A stretch of 64,000 nucleotides of DNA from an uncultured Gammaproteobacteria bacterium (GTDB taxonomy: Bacteria; Pseudomonadota; Gammaproteobacteria; Arenicellales; JAANXG01), in contig CAMYNL010000002.1 in the NCBI GenBank assembly GCA_947259705.1, forward strand, positions 73,868 through 137,867, in the 5' to 3' direction. Position 1 is the stretch's first letter. Each line of letters begins with the position of its first letter. The position numbers and the translations under genes were made by a program. The notes beneath the pieces are model-generated. The model searched no databases. It was not told the origin of the DNA and worked only from the letters and a program-made list of their open reading frames with translations. Below, in pieces: positions 45,782 to 55,050 of the stretch.

Positions 45782-46798
45782 TTACTCCGGCCTGGGGTCG
45801 CGCTGAAAAAGTTTGTCCACCGCGACCTGGGGTGAACGACCTTCATACAGCACTCCGTAGACCTGCTCGGTTATCGGCATCTCCACCCTCAGACGGCGCG
45901 CCAAGGCATACAGTTCCTTTGCGGTTTTCACGCCCTCGGCTTCCTGTCCTATGTCAGCGGTTATCTGTTGCAGCCGCTTGCCCTGCCCCAGCCCCAGGCC
46001 GACCCGACGGTTACGGGACTGATCATCGGTGCAGGTGAGCACCAGGTCACCCAGACCGGTCAGCCCCATGAACGTATGGGCCTGCCCCCCCAGCGCCACG
46101 CCCAGGCGCTGCATTTCCGCCAGGCCCCGCGTGATCAACGCCGCCCGCGCGTTGGCACCGAACCCGAGGCCGTCACTGATCCCGGCAGCCACCGCCATCA
46201 CGTTCTTGATTGCGCCACCGAGTTGCACACCGGCCAGATCATCGTTGGTATAGACGCGGACCCGGTCGTTGCGCAACCAACCGGCCACCTTCTCCGCGGT
46301 CCCGGGATCATCTGAAGCGGCGGTAAGGGCGGTGGGCAACCCTCGGGCGACCTCTTTGGCGAAGCTGGGTCCCGACACCACTGCGCGCCGGGCATCCGGC
46401 AACAGCTCCCCGACCACGTCGCTCAGCAGCATACCGCTGTCGGGGTCAAAACCCTTGGTGCCCCAGCTGACGGTCAGTGGGTCGTCATGGCAGGCTGCAT
46501 CCCGCAATCTCTGCATGGTGGCGCGGAAGCCGTGGCTCGGCACCACCAACAGCAGCTGCGGCGTGGCCGTCGCCACCAGGTCGAAGTCCGGCTCGATGGC
46601 GATCCGGTCAGGCAGGGGGATCCCCGGTAGATATCGGGTGTTCTCGCGGGCGTGGGCCAGCCTACCAAGGTGCTCGGAATCTATGTCCCACAACACCACA
46701 TTGAAGCCGTTTCGAGCGACCAGTGTGGCAAGGGCCGTTCCCCAGGAGCCCGCACCGAGAACGGCGACTGAATCAGGCCGCGGTGTCGCGTTCTTCAT
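45782..46798 (-). CDS. gpsA: NAD(P)-dependent glycerol-3-phosphate dehydrogenase
   Basis: This 338-residue enzyme makes sn-glycerol-3-phosphate for phospholipid synthesis. It shows VAVLGAGSWGTALATLVARN, SWGTKGFDPDSGMLLSDVVG, VVSGPSFAKEVARGLPTA, GGAIKNVMAVAAGISDGLGF and GLTGLGDLVLTCTDDQSRNR. It follows secB in the same direction, the usual gammaproteobacterial order. Confidence 0.97.
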   Translation of the reverse strand: MKNATPRPDSVAVLGAGSWGTALATLVARNGFNVVLWDIDSEHLGRLAHARENTRYLPGIPLPDRIAIEPDFDLVATATPQLLLVVPSHGFRATMQRLRDAACHDDPLTVSWGTKGFDPDSGMLLSDVVGELLPDARRAVVSGPSFAKEVARGLPTALTAASDDPGTAEKVAGWLRNDRVRVYTNDDLAGVQLGGAIKNVMAVAAGISDGLGFGANARAALITRGLAEMQRLGVALGGQAHTFMGLTGLGDLVLTCTDDQSRNRRVGLGLGQGKRLQQITADIGQEAEGVKTAKELYALARRLRVEMPITEQVYGVLYEGRSPQVAVDKLFQRDPRPE

Positions 46799-46855
46799 CG
46801 TCTGGGCCCTCCCGTCGGGTTCGGTGGCTGGGATGACAGCGCTACCCGCCCCCGT

Positions 46856-47344
46856 TCAGTTGATCGTGACCCCTGAGGTTTCGCTCTGCTGGCGGTTCTT
46901 GTCGATCTCGTCGCGCTTCTTCTGGTAGAGGACTTCAAAATTCACCGGGTTGATGAGCAGCTGCGGAAAACCGCCCTTGCCCACCAGATCAGACACCGCT
47001 TCGCGCGCGAAAGGAAGCAGCATGTTTGGACATGCGACCTCCAGGGCCAGCGGCAGCTCATCTTCCTTTACGCCCTCAATCTGAAAAACCCCCGCCTGCT
47101 GCACTTCGGCCAGAAAGATGGTCTTGTCACTTGCCTTGGCGGCCGCCGTGACCGTCAACACCACTTCGTAAAACGCCCCCTCCTCGCTCAAAAGGGAATG
47201 CGAAAGGCCCATCTGCACGTCGATGGTCGGCGTCTGATCGACCTGAGTGAAAATGTTAGGTGCCTGCGGGGATTCAAAGGACATGTCCTTCACGTACACC
47301 TTGCGGATGTCGAACTTGATTGCGCGGGCTTCTTCACTAGTCAT
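46856..47344 (-). CDS. secB: Protein-export chaperone SecB
   Basis: This 162-residue tetrameric chaperone keeps preproteins unfolded for SecA. It has KFDIRKVYVKDMSFESPQAP, EEGAFYEVVLTVTAAAKASD, CPNMLLPFAREAVSDLVGKG and FPQLLINPVNFEVLYQKKR. It lies between the rhodanese gene and gpsA. Confidence 0.97.
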   Translation of the reverse strand: MTSEEARAIKFDIRKVYVKDMSFESPQAPNIFTQVDQTPTIDVQMGLSHSLLSEEGAFYEVVLTVTAAAKASDKTIFLAEVQQAGVFQIEGVKEDELPLALEVACPNMLLPFAREAVSDLVGKGGFPQLLINPVNFEVLYQKKRDEIDKNRQQSETSGVTIN

Positions 47345-47362
47345 GGTGTCTGGTCTCTCCCC

Positions 47363-47779
47363 TTAGCCCTTGTCAACCGGCAGGTTTTCCTTTTCCCATG
47401 CCAGCATTCCACCGGACAGCGTATAGACGTTCTCAAAACCGCTCTTGATTAGAAGGCGCGCAGCGGGCTCAGACCTGTTTCCGGCGCGGCAGGTCACGAC
47501 AATGGTCTTGCTCTTGTATTTTGTCAGCTGGGATTGGTCCTTCGTCAGCGTTTTAAGCGGCAAATTGAGCGCATGAGGTATGTGGCCCTTCTTGAATTCA
47601 TGGGGCTCGCCGACATCGACGACCAGAGCATCGTCACGCGTGAGTTGCGGGAATTCCAGCACGGAAACCGAGCGTACACCGGCGGCCTTCTTGCGGATGG
47701 GGTCGGCGATCAACAGCCCGAGGATCACGACCAGTGCCGCGAACAGATACCAGTTCTTGATGATGAATTCGACGCTCAT
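47363..47779 (-). CDS. Membrane-anchored rhodanese-like protein (YibN-like)
   Basis: This 138-residue protein has an N-terminal helix (YLFAALVVILGLLIADPI) followed by a single rhodanese domain: VVDVGEPHEFKKGHIPHALN and the active-site loop VTCRAGNRSEPAARLL, whose Cys would carry persulfide sulfur. ATG 47779 is the family-like start within a longer open frame. It precedes secB, as yibN does in E. coli. The neighbouring ArsR-type gene suggests a sulfur-related role. Confidence 0.9.
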   Translation of the reverse strand: MSVEFIIKNWYLFAALVVILGLLIADPIRKKAAGVRSVSVLEFPQLTRDDALVVDVGEPHEFKKGHIPHALNLPLKTLTKDQSQLTKYKSKTIVVTCRAGNRSEPAARLLIKSGFENVYTLSGGMLAWEKENLPVDKG

Positions 47780-47879
47780 TGACAGGAAGCTTGCGGCCGC
47801 CGGGGTGTAAGGGGAGCGGCGCGAAAGATTACCCGTTCTTTCCGGCCACAGCAAGGCCGCGGACGGAACCCGGGGCGGG

Positions 47880-48236
47880 TCAGTAGGAACCGGTGGAGCA
47901 GAACGCGATGCGCATGGATTCCATCAGTCGCAGAATCCGTTCATCACCGATCCGGTAGTAGACCTTGTTGGCATCCTTGCGCGAATCGAGTATCCCCTTG
48001 TCGCGCAGGATAGACAGGTGCTGAGATATGTTGCTTTGCGAGGTGCCGACCATACCCACCAGGTCCTGTACGCTGACTTCCTTGACCCCGCCCAGAATGC
48101 ACAGGATCTTCATCCGGAGGGGGTGGGCCATGGCCTTGAGGGAACGTGACGCGTGATGGATATCGGCCTCGCTGGCCAACAGCTTCTGGGCTGCTTCCAC
48201 TCCCGCATCTACAATCTCCGGGCGTGATTCAGTCAT
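47880..48236 (-). CDS. ArsR-family regulator, possible persulfide sensor
   Basis: This 118-residue winged-helix repressor has SLKAMAHPLRMKILCILGGV, QDLVGMVGTSQSNISQHLSI and KDANKVYYRIGDERILRLM. It lacks the ELCVCDL metal box of ArsR/SmtB. Its only cysteines, Cys46 and Cys113, are 67 residues apart in alpha-2 and the C-terminal helix, much like the SqrR/BigR pair that forms a tetrasulfide. It is next to a rhodanese gene, and an inverted repeat lies in the upstream divergent region. The ligand is an inference. Confidence 0.85.
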   Translation of the reverse strand: MTESRPEIVDAGVEAAQKLLASEADIHHASRSLKAMAHPLRMKILCILGGVKEVSVQDLVGMVGTSQSNISQHLSILRDKGILDSRKDANKVYYRIGDERILRLMESMRIAFCSTGSY

Positions 48237-48262
48237 ACTACGCTCGAGTCTCAGACATAGTT

Positions 48263-48288
48263 TATTAGAAGTCTATTATACACTAATA
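48263..48288. promoter_or_regulatory. Inverted repeat in the ArsR-envC divergent promoter region
   Basis: TATTAG and CTAATA are separated by 14 AT-rich bases, within a very AT-rich 74-bp gap. It is a plausible autoregulatory operator for the ArsR-type repressor, and could also influence envC. Confidence 0.4.
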
Positions 48289-48310
48289 TATTATCGGTTG
48301 AAGCGTCCAC

Positions 48311-49444
48311 ATGGGCCTGATTGACATTTTTGTTATCTGCGCCGTGCTGTGCAGCCCGGCGCAGGCAGCCCCGGACCGCGAGGCCGAGTTGCGCGAACTG
48401 CGCTCACGCATCGGCGCGCTGCAGCGGCAACTGGACGAGGACCAGCAGGACCGGGGGACCCGGCAGCGGCAACTCGACCGCGTCGAACGCCGCATTTCTA
48501 CTCTCCATGCCGGCCTGCGCGAAGCCCGGCGTGAAATTGCGCAACGCAACGCCAGGATATCCGAGCTGGACGCGCGGCGCGTCAGGAGCGAGGAACAGAT
48601 GTTGCGTCAGCGGGGCGAGATCGCCCGTCTCGTATACGGCTCCTACCTGCTCGGCAACAACAGTTATCTCAAGATGCTGCTCAATCAGGAGGACCCGGCG
48701 ACCCTCGGGCGCATGCTCGGATACTACCGGTACCTGTCCGCCGCGCGCGTGGCACGAGTGGAAAGGCTGCGGCAGTCGCTGCGGGAGCTCGATGAAATCC
48801 TGTCACGGCTAACCGCCGAACGGCAGCGGCTGAAGGAGGCCGAGGCAGGGAAGATACGCCAACAGCAGCTGCTGGAAAGCCGCCGTGACGAACGCCGGCG
48901 GATACTGGCCCAGCTGGAACGGAAGATATCCACCCGGTCCAGTGAACTTTCACAGCTGAAACGGGACGAATTACGGTTACAGCGACTGGTAAAGGAGTTG
49001 CGGCAATTCTTATCCGACCTGCCGCCTGACGCCTCTTCCCGCAAGCCGTTCTCGGACATGCGCGGGCGGCTGCAACTGCCCGTGAAGGCGACCATCTCGG
49101 CGCGCTTCGGAGAGCCGAAAGCCGCCGGCAGCGGACGCTGGCAGGGCCTGCTGTTGAGCGCCGAGGAGGGCGCCAGTGTGCGGGCGGTGTACCGCGGCCG
49201 CGTGGCCTTCGCCGACTGGCTGCGTGGTTTTGGGTTATTATTGATTTTGGATCACGGCGACGGCTACATGAGCCTGTACAGTCACAATCAGCTGCTGTTG
49301 AAGCAGGTCGGCGACTGGGTCGAAACATTGGAAACCATCGCCCAGGTAGGAACGAGCGGCGGTTTGCGCGATGCGGGTCTTTATTTTGAGATCCGCCACA
49401 ATGGCAGGCCGCGAAATCCGCTGCGCTGGTGTAGAGCCGGCTAG
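48311..49444 (+). CDS. envC: EnvC-like murein hydrolase activator
   Basis: This 377-residue periplasmic protein has a signal peptide (MGLIDIFVICAVLCSPAQAA), a long Arg/Gln/Glu-rich coiled coil (about 22-245) and a C-terminal LytM/M23 domain. The first zinc His is replaced (GRWQGLLLSAEEGA) and the HxH becomes LYF (GLYFEIRHNGRPRNP), so it is probably not a peptidase but an amidase activator. It is followed by ctpA, a common pair. Confidence 0.92.
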   Translation: MGLIDIFVICAVLCSPAQAAPDREAELRELRSRIGALQRQLDEDQQDRGTRQRQLDRVERRISTLHAGLREARREIAQRNARISELDARRVRSEEQMLRQRGEIARLVYGSYLLGNNSYLKMLLNQEDPATLGRMLGYYRYLSAARVARVERLRQSLRELDEILSRLTAERQRLKEAEAGKIRQQQLLESRRDERRRILAQLERKISTRSSELSQLKRDELRLQRLVKELRQFLSDLPPDASSRKPFSDMRGRLQLPVKATISARFGEPKAAGSGRWQGLLLSAEEGASVRAVYRGRVAFADWLRGFGLLLILDHGDGYMSLYSHNQLLLKQVGDWVETLETIAQVGTSGGLRDAGLYFEIRHNGRPRNPLRWCRAG

Positions 49445-49481
49445 CAACAATACTTGAACAGTGACAGAGATCGAGTGAGTA

Positions 49482-50801
49482 ATGAGCAATTTCAGTAGAT
49501 ATGCATTGGTGTTGGCGATAGGTGTTTTCGTCGGCGTCGCGCTGACGCTGGAGCGCGCCGTCCAGGCTGAGCGGGAGATCTCGTCACAAACCCTGCCGCT
49601 GGACGAACTCAAGGTTTTTACCGAGGTGTTCGGTAAGATCAAAAGCGATTACGTGGAATCTGTCCAAGACAAGAAGCTCCTGGAAGACGCAATCCACGGC
49701 ATGCTGGCCGGGCTGGATCCGCATTCCGCTTATCTCGACCCGGAGTCGTTCAAGGAGGTTCGCATCGGAACCGAAGGGCAGTTCGGCGGGCTGGGTATAG
49801 AGGTAACGATGGAGAACGGCTTCGTGAAAGTCGTCGCCCCAATCGACGACACCCCGGCACAACGCGCCGGGCTGAAATCCGGCGACCTGATCACACGACT
49901 GGACGACACGCCGGTAAAGGGCATGACGCTCAACGATGCCGTCAAGAAGATGCGGGGCAAACCCGATACCGATATCAAGCTCACGGTGGTGCGTGAGGGC
50001 GAGCCGAAACCTCTCGAGTTCGTAATCACGCGCGCCGTGATCAAGATCACCAGTGTCAAGTCCCGAATGCTGGAGGAGGGTTACGCCTACGTTCGTATCA
50101 CTCAATTTCAATCGGAGACCGCGGAAGCGCTGCGGCGCGAACTGAGTAGTCTCAAGGAACAGGCCGACGGACCGCTCAAGGGGCTGGTACTGGATCTGCG
50201 CAACAACCCCGGCGGCGTGCTGAATGGCGCGGTGGCGGTGAGTGACAGCTTCATCAGGGATGGCCTGATCGTCTCCACCAAGGGCCGCATTGACGACTCC
50301 CAGCTCAAGTTCACCGCGACCCCGAGCGATTACCTGGACGGCGCACCCATTGTGGTGCTGGTCAATGAAGGCTCGGCATCGGCGTCGGAGATCGTGGCCG
50401 GGGCGCTGCAGGATCACAGGCGTGCAATCGTGATGGGAACCAAGACCTTCGGCAAGGGCTCAGTGCAGACCATCCTGCCGATGAATAATGGTGCCGCCCT
50501 GAAGATCACTACCGCGCGCTATTACACCCCCAACGACCGCTCCATTCAAGCCACCGGGATCACACCCGATGTATTGGTGGAGGACCTGGAGTTCAAGAAG
50601 AAGGAGGCGGTGACGGGAAGGGTGCGTGAAGCGGACCTGGCGCGCCACCTCGAAGGCGAAACCGAGCAGGGGCAAGAGGATTCCGGCGAGGCGACGGCCA
50701 GCATGACCTCGATGCCGGATATCGAGACCGACTTTCAGCTTCGCGAGGCGCTCAACCTGTTGAAGGGCGTCGATATCGTCCGCGGCCTGGACAGGGGCTG
50801 A
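49482..50801 (+). CDS. ctpA: S41-family carboxy-terminal processing protease
   Basis: This 439-residue periplasmic serine protease has a signal/anchor (ALVLAIGVFVGVALTLERAV) and a PDZ domain (about 90-175: FGGLGIEVTMENGFVKVVAP, AGLKSGDLITRLDDTPV). The S41 core carries the Ser/Lys dyad: NEGSASASEIVAGALQ and GTKTFGKGSVQTILP. It probably processes murein hydrolases or lipoproteins. It follows envC by 37 bp. Confidence 0.95.
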   Translation: MSNFSRYALVLAIGVFVGVALTLERAVQAEREISSQTLPLDELKVFTEVFGKIKSDYVESVQDKKLLEDAIHGMLAGLDPHSAYLDPESFKEVRIGTEGQFGGLGIEVTMENGFVKVVAPIDDTPAQRAGLKSGDLITRLDDTPVKGMTLNDAVKKMRGKPDTDIKLTVVREGEPKPLEFVITRAVIKITSVKSRMLEEGYAYVRITQFQSETAEALRRELSSLKEQADGPLKGLVLDLRNNPGGVLNGAVAVSDSFIRDGLIVSTKGRIDDSQLKFTATPSDYLDGAPIVVLVNEGSASASEIVAGALQDHRRAIVMGTKTFGKGSVQTILPMNNGAALKITTARYYTPNDRSIQATGITPDVLVEDLEFKKKEAVTGRVREADLARHLEGETEQGQEDSGEATASMTSMPDIETDFQLREALNLLKGVDIVRGLDRG

Positions 50802-50884
50802 GTCAAACCGCCCGCATCACCGACCATCGCAGCGGCACCCCGGCGCGGACGGGGCAGTGGTCCGGGTGTTCGTCCCGCTGCGAG

Positions 50885-51205
50885 CTAGTCCCAGCGGTCG
50901 TCTCGCACCTGGATGACACCCTCCTGAACACGCACCGGAAACACCGCGATGGGTTCGTAGGCAGGGGGTTCCAGCACCCGACCGGTGCGCAGGCAAAAGC
51001 GTGCGCCGTGGCGTGGACACACTATGGTTTCGCCATCCACCTCACCGCTCGCCAGTTCGCCACCGTCATGGGAGCACACATCCTCGACCGCCAGCAAACG
51101 GCCGCCGACGTTGAATACCGCAATCTCCACGTCGTCCACGTCCACCACCCTGCACTGGCCCGGCGCGAGCTTTTCCTTCGTGGCGACATCAACCCAGTCC
51201 GACAT
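50885..51205 (-). CDS. Rieske-type [2Fe-2S] ferredoxin
   Basis: This 106-residue small Rieske protein has the two ligand segments CSHDGG and CPRHGARF, plus the fold typical of oxygenase ferredoxin components. At the end of the SUF operon it may act as an electron donor or assembly client rather than part of a dioxygenase, since no oxygenase genes are nearby. It starts about 55 bp after the sufT stop. Confidence 0.9.
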   Translation of the reverse strand: MSDWVDVATKEKLAPGQCRVVDVDDVEIAVFNVGGRLLAVEDVCSHDGGELASGEVDGETIVCPRHGARFCLRTGRVLEPPAYEPIAVFPVRVQEGVIQVRDDRWD

Positions 51206-51260
51206 GGCTCAGCCCGTCGACGTCCATCGGCAGCCGCCATTGGGTCCCGGCCGACACATG

Positions 51261-51614
51261 TCACATCAATCCGAGTTCCACCCGCGCCTCTTCCGACATC
51301 ATGTCCTGCGTCCAGGGCGGGTCCCAGACCAGATCAACATGCGCTGCGGTGACCCCTGACACCGAGCATATCGCCTCCTCGACGATGCCCGGGAAGGTCT
51401 GGGCCACCGGGCAGCCGGGTGCGGTCAGCGTCATGTCGACGTTCACTACCCCAGCTTTGATCTCGATGTCGTAGATCAGGCCAAGGTCGTAGATGTTGAC
51501 GGGTATCTCAGGATCGTAAACAGTGCGCAGGGCGGCAATGATGGTGTCCCTCAGGGCCTCGCCACCCACCGCCTGTTGCGGGCCTGCGCCTGGTTCGGAA
51601 TTGATATCGTCCAT
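51261..51614 (-). CDS. sufT: SufT-like DUF59/MIP18 iron-sulfur maturation protein
   Basis: This 117-residue DUF59 protein has RTVYDPEIPVNIYDLGLIYD, DMTLTAPGCPVAQTFPGIVE and VDLVWDPPWTQDMMSEEARV, with the conserved Cys in PGCP. Such proteins aid [4Fe-4S] delivery. It follows sufS by 18 bp and belongs to the same operon. Confidence 0.92.
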   Translation of the reverse strand: MDDINSEPGAGPQQAVGGEALRDTIIAALRTVYDPEIPVNIYDLGLIYDIEIKAGVVNVDMTLTAPGCPVAQTFPGIVEEAICSVSGVTAAHVDLVWDPPWTQDMMSEEARVELGLM

Positions 51615-51632
51615 AGCAAACGTTCTCCGCAG

Positions 51633-52892
51633 TCAGCTCAGCACGTCTTTCGCTTTCTTCAGCGCCTCGACGAATATGTCTACGTCCTCCCGGGTGTTGT
51701 ACATGCCAAAGGAGGCGCGCGCCGTCCCCGGCACCCCGAAATGCTGCATGACGGGCATGGCGCAATGGTGGCCGGTGCGTATCGCAACACCGTGGTAGTT
51801 CAGCAGGGTACCCACATCGGTGGGATGATGCTGGTCCAGCATGAACGAGAGAATACTGCATTTAAGTTCCGCGGTGCCGATGATCCGCAGACCGTCGATC
51901 TCGGCAACGCGTTGCGTGGCATACTGCAGTATGCCGCGTTCATGGGCGGAGATCGCCCCCAGGCCGGTGGCCATCACGTAGTCTATGGCGGCGCCCATGC
52001 CGATCGCACCCGCGATGTTGGGGGTTCCGGCCTCGAACTTGTAAGGCAGCACGTTGAAGGTGGTTTTGTCGAAACTGACATGCTCGATCATGTCACCACC
52101 ACCCTGATAAGGTGGCATCGCATTCAACAGTGACTCCTTGCCGTACAAAACCCCGATTCCGGTGGGACCGTAAACCTTGTGCGCGGACAGGGCATAGAAG
52201 TCGCAGTCCAGATCCTGTACGTCGACCTGGATGTGCGCTACTGCCTGTGCACCGTCGACCAGCACCACCGCGCCCATGGCGTGGGCTTGACGTATCAGCT
52301 TTTTGACCGGATTGATGGAACCCAGCGCGTTGGAGACATGGACCACGGCCACTATCGCCGTGCGCTCGTTCAGCAGCCGCTCGAACTCGTCCAGCTTCAG
52401 TTCGCCCGCCTCGTTGATCGGCACTACCTTCAGCTCCGCGCCTGTCTGCTCGCACAGCATCTGCCATGGGACGATATTGGAATGGTGCTCCATTTCGGTG
52501 ACCAGGATCTCGTCGCCGGGCTGCAAGCTGCTGCGACCATAGGACTGGGCGACAAGGTTTATGGATTCGGTGGTGCCGCGGGTGAAAACGATCTCCGCAG
52601 TATCGCGCGCATTGAGGAAGCGGCGCAGCTTGTCCCGGCTGCCCTCGTAGGCCTCGGTTGCACGCTCGCTCAGTTCATGGACCCCGCGGTGGACATTGGC
52701 GTTATCGAGGTAGTAATAGCGCTCCAGGGTTTCCACGACCACGGCAGGCTTCTGGGTGGTGGCGCCGTTGTCGAGATAAATCAGGGGGTGACCGTGCACT
52801 TCCTGCTGCAGGATCGGAAAGTCGCCCCGCACCCTCCCGATCTCGAAGCCCTGTGGAACGACGGTACGCAGTGCGGACACATCTGCGCTCAC
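51633..52892 (-). CDS. sufS: Cysteine desulfurase SufS
   Basis: This 419-residue PLP enzyme removes sulfur from cysteine for cluster assembly. The PLP lysine is in YALSAHKVYGPTGIGVLYG. The active-site Cys is in RTGHHCAMPVMQHFGVPG. ATTQKPAVVVETLERYYYLD is a typical N-terminal segment. Its GTG start overlaps the sufD stop. No sufE gene is adjacent, so its sulfur acceptor is elsewhere or is SufU-like. Confidence 0.96.
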   Translation of the reverse strand: MSADVSALRTVVPQGFEIGRVRGDFPILQQEVHGHPLIYLDNGATTQKPAVVVETLERYYYLDNANVHRGVHELSERATEAYEGSRDKLRRFLNARDTAEIVFTRGTTESINLVAQSYGRSSLQPGDEILVTEMEHHSNIVPWQMLCEQTGAELKVVPINEAGELKLDEFERLLNERTAIVAVVHVSNALGSINPVKKLIRQAHAMGAVVLVDGAQAVAHIQVDVQDLDCDFYALSAHKVYGPTGIGVLYGKESLLNAMPPYQGGGDMIEHVSFDKTTFNVLPYKFEAGTPNIAGAIGMGAAIDYVMATGLGAISAHERGILQYATQRVAEIDGLRIIGTAELKCSILSFMLDQHHPTDVGTLLNYHGVAIRTGHHCAMPVMQHFGVPGTARASFGMYNTREDVDIFVEALKKAKDVLS

Positions 52893-54205
52893 ACCAGTTC
52901 CTCTAGGTCCCGGGCATGAAAGAGTTTCCGCGTCAGCGTCTGTTCCAGACGCTCCCGGACCGGCTTTAGTGCGCAGCGACCGATGACGTCATTGGCGAAT
53001 GCATAGGTAAGCAGCAGGCGGGCGGTGCGCTCATCGATGGCGCGCGAGCGCAGGTAGAACAACGAGTCCGAATCCAGCTGGCCCACCGTGGCCCCGTGGG
53101 AGCACTTGACGTCGTCGGCGTAGATTTCGAGCTGCGGCTTGGTGTCTATCTCCGCGTCGGGTGACAGCAGCAGGTTCCGGTTCTGCTGCTGGGCATCGGT
53201 CTGTTGGGCGTCCTGCTGCACCACTATGCGGCCATGGAAAACCGCGCGCGCGCGATCGTCCAGCACGCCCTTGTAGTACTCGTCGCTGGTGCAGCGCGGA
53301 CGCGCATGGTCGATCTGGGTATGATTGTCCAAGTGCTGCCGGCCATTGCCGAGATATAGGCCATTCATCTCGCAATGCGCCCCCTCCGCCGCCAGCACCG
53401 CGCGCAGGTCAGTGCGAGCAATGGCGCCCCCCACGGCGACGTTATGGCTGGTCACGCGGGCGTCCCGCTCCAGGTTGATAAACAACCCGCCGACATGGTA
53501 AGCCTGCACGCTCTCCTCCTGCAGCTTGTAATGCTCAATGCTGGCGTTGGCGCGCACGCTCAGCTCGGTGACCGCGTTGGTCAGGTAGCTGCCGTTTCCG
53601 ACCCCGACGTAGCGCTCCAGCACGCTTGCGCTGCTGGAGGGCTCCATGACTATGAGGTTGCGCGGCTGTACGACCGGCGCCGGGTCAATCGCGGTATTGA
53701 TGAACAGCAGCTCGATGGGGTGCTCCACCACCACGCCCTCGGGAACCCGGAGATAGGCCCCATCGGTGAGGTAGGCCGTGTTCAGCGAGGTGAACCCATG
53801 GCTCTCCGCGGGCATCACCCGTCCCAGCGCTGCCGACAGATCCTGCGGGCGCTCCGCCAGCGTCCGCGCAAGGCTGTCGAGAACCACCCCCGGCGGCAAC
53901 GCGCTCAGATCGGACAGCGGCGGCGAGAAGTAGCCGTTGACGAACACCGCGCGGTGACAGCTCAGACCCTCGATGGCACAACCGGCGACGGCGGCGGCAT
54001 TCACACCCTCGTCCGACGAGCCGGCGGGCCGAAACTGCCGTTTTGCGATCGGTTTTACATTGGTGTACTTCCAGTCCTCGTCGCGGGTACTTGGCAGCCC
54101 ATGCTCGGCAAAGCTGGCCGCCGCGGAATCCCGCAGCTTTTTGACCCATCCCACCCCCGCCGCGGCCAGCCGCAGCTCGGCGCGCCCATCCAGCAGTGAG
54201 TCCAT
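52889..54205 (-). CDS. sufD: Fe-S scaffold component SufD
   Basis: This 438-residue SufD forms the SufBC2D scaffold complex. It has SLNTAYLTDGAYLRVPEGVV, QDAQQTDAQQQNRNLLLSPD, KPQLEIYADDVKCSHGATVG and QLDSDSLFYLRSRAID, the diagnostic C-terminal region. It starts 4 bp after sufC and overlaps the sufS start. Confidence 0.96.
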   Translation of the reverse strand: MDSLLDGRAELRLAAAGVGWVKKLRDSAAASFAEHGLPSTRDEDWKYTNVKPIAKRQFRPAGSSDEGVNAAAVAGCAIEGLSCHRAVFVNGYFSPPLSDLSALPPGVVLDSLARTLAERPQDLSAALGRVMPAESHGFTSLNTAYLTDGAYLRVPEGVVVEHPIELLFINTAIDPAPVVQPRNLIVMEPSSSASVLERYVGVGNGSYLTNAVTELSVRANASIEHYKLQEESVQAYHVGGLFINLERDARVTSHNVAVGGAIARTDLRAVLAAEGAHCEMNGLYLGNGRQHLDNHTQIDHARPRCTSDEYYKGVLDDRARAVFHGRIVVQQDAQQTDAQQQNRNLLLSPDAEIDTKPQLEIYADDVKCSHGATVGQLDSDSLFYLRSRAIDERTARLLLTYAFANDVIGRCALKPVRERLEQTLTRKLFHARDLEELV

Positions 54206-54209
54206 GCGC

Positions 54210-54986
54210 TCAGCCCGTCACAGCGGCCGCGATCTCCTCGGCCTGCTGTTCGATCCAGCCATAGCCCCGCTCCTCCAGCTCCAGGGCAAGGGATTTGTCG
54301 CCCGACTTCACCACCCTGCCGTGCGCCAGCACGTGGACGTGGTCGGGGACAATGTAATCGAGCATGCGTTGGTAGTGGGTGACCAGGATCATCGCCCGCT
54401 GCGGACCGCGCAGGGTGTTGACACCCTTGGCCACGATCTTCAGGGCATCGATATCGAGCCCGGAATCCGTTTCGTCCAGAATCGCCAAGCGCGGTTCCAG
54501 TATCGCCATCTGCAGAATCTCGTTGCGCTTTTTCTCGCCGCCGGAAAAGCCCTCGTTCACCGAACGGTGCAGGAACTCTTCCTTCATCTCGACCAGCTTC
54601 ACCTTTTCCTTGACCAGCTTGAGGAACTCCACGGCGGGCAACTCGTCCAGACCCTGGTACTTGCGGCGTGCATTCACTGCGGCTTTGAGCAAATAGATGT
54701 TGCTTACCCCGGGGATCTCCACGGGATACTGGAAGGCCAGGAATATCCCCTTGCAGGCGCGCTCCTCGGTGGCCAGCTCGAGCAGATTCTCGCCGAGATA
54801 GTGTACCGACCCGCTGGTGACTTCGTAGTTTTCACGGCCAGCCAGGACATTGGCCAGCGTGCTCTTGCCGGACCCGTTCGGCCCCATGATCGCATGGACT
54901 TCACCGGCCTTTACCTCCAGGTCGATGCCCCTCAGTATCGGTTTTCCGTCGACCGAAGCATGCAGATTCTTGATCGATAACATCAT
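54210..54986 (-). CDS. sufC: SUF ATPase SufC
   Basis: This 258-residue ABC-type ATPase drives conformational change in the SufBCD complex. It has Walker [10 protein letters not shown] (35-43), signature [12 protein letters not shown] and Walker [17 protein letters not shown]. Two consecutive ATGs are possible starts (54986, 54983) with GGGAA just upstream. Confidence 0.97.
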   Translation of the reverse strand: MMLSIKNLHASVDGKPILRGIDLEVKAGEVHAIMGPNGSGKSTLANVLAGRENYEVTSGSVHYLGENLLELATEERACKGIFLAFQYPVEIPGVSNIYLLKAAVNARRKYQGLDELPAVEFLKLVKEKVKLVEMKEEFLHRSVNEGFSGGEKKRNEILQMAILEPRLAILDETDSGLDIDALKIVAKGVNTLRGPQRAMILVTHYQRMLDYIVPDHVHVLAHGRVVKSGDKSLALELEERGYGWIEQQAEEIAAAVTG

Positions 54987-55050
54987 AGAGTTCCCGTATG
55001 TATGTACCGCACGACCACCAATGGTGGTCGCTGATGAGAAAGGTTGATCG

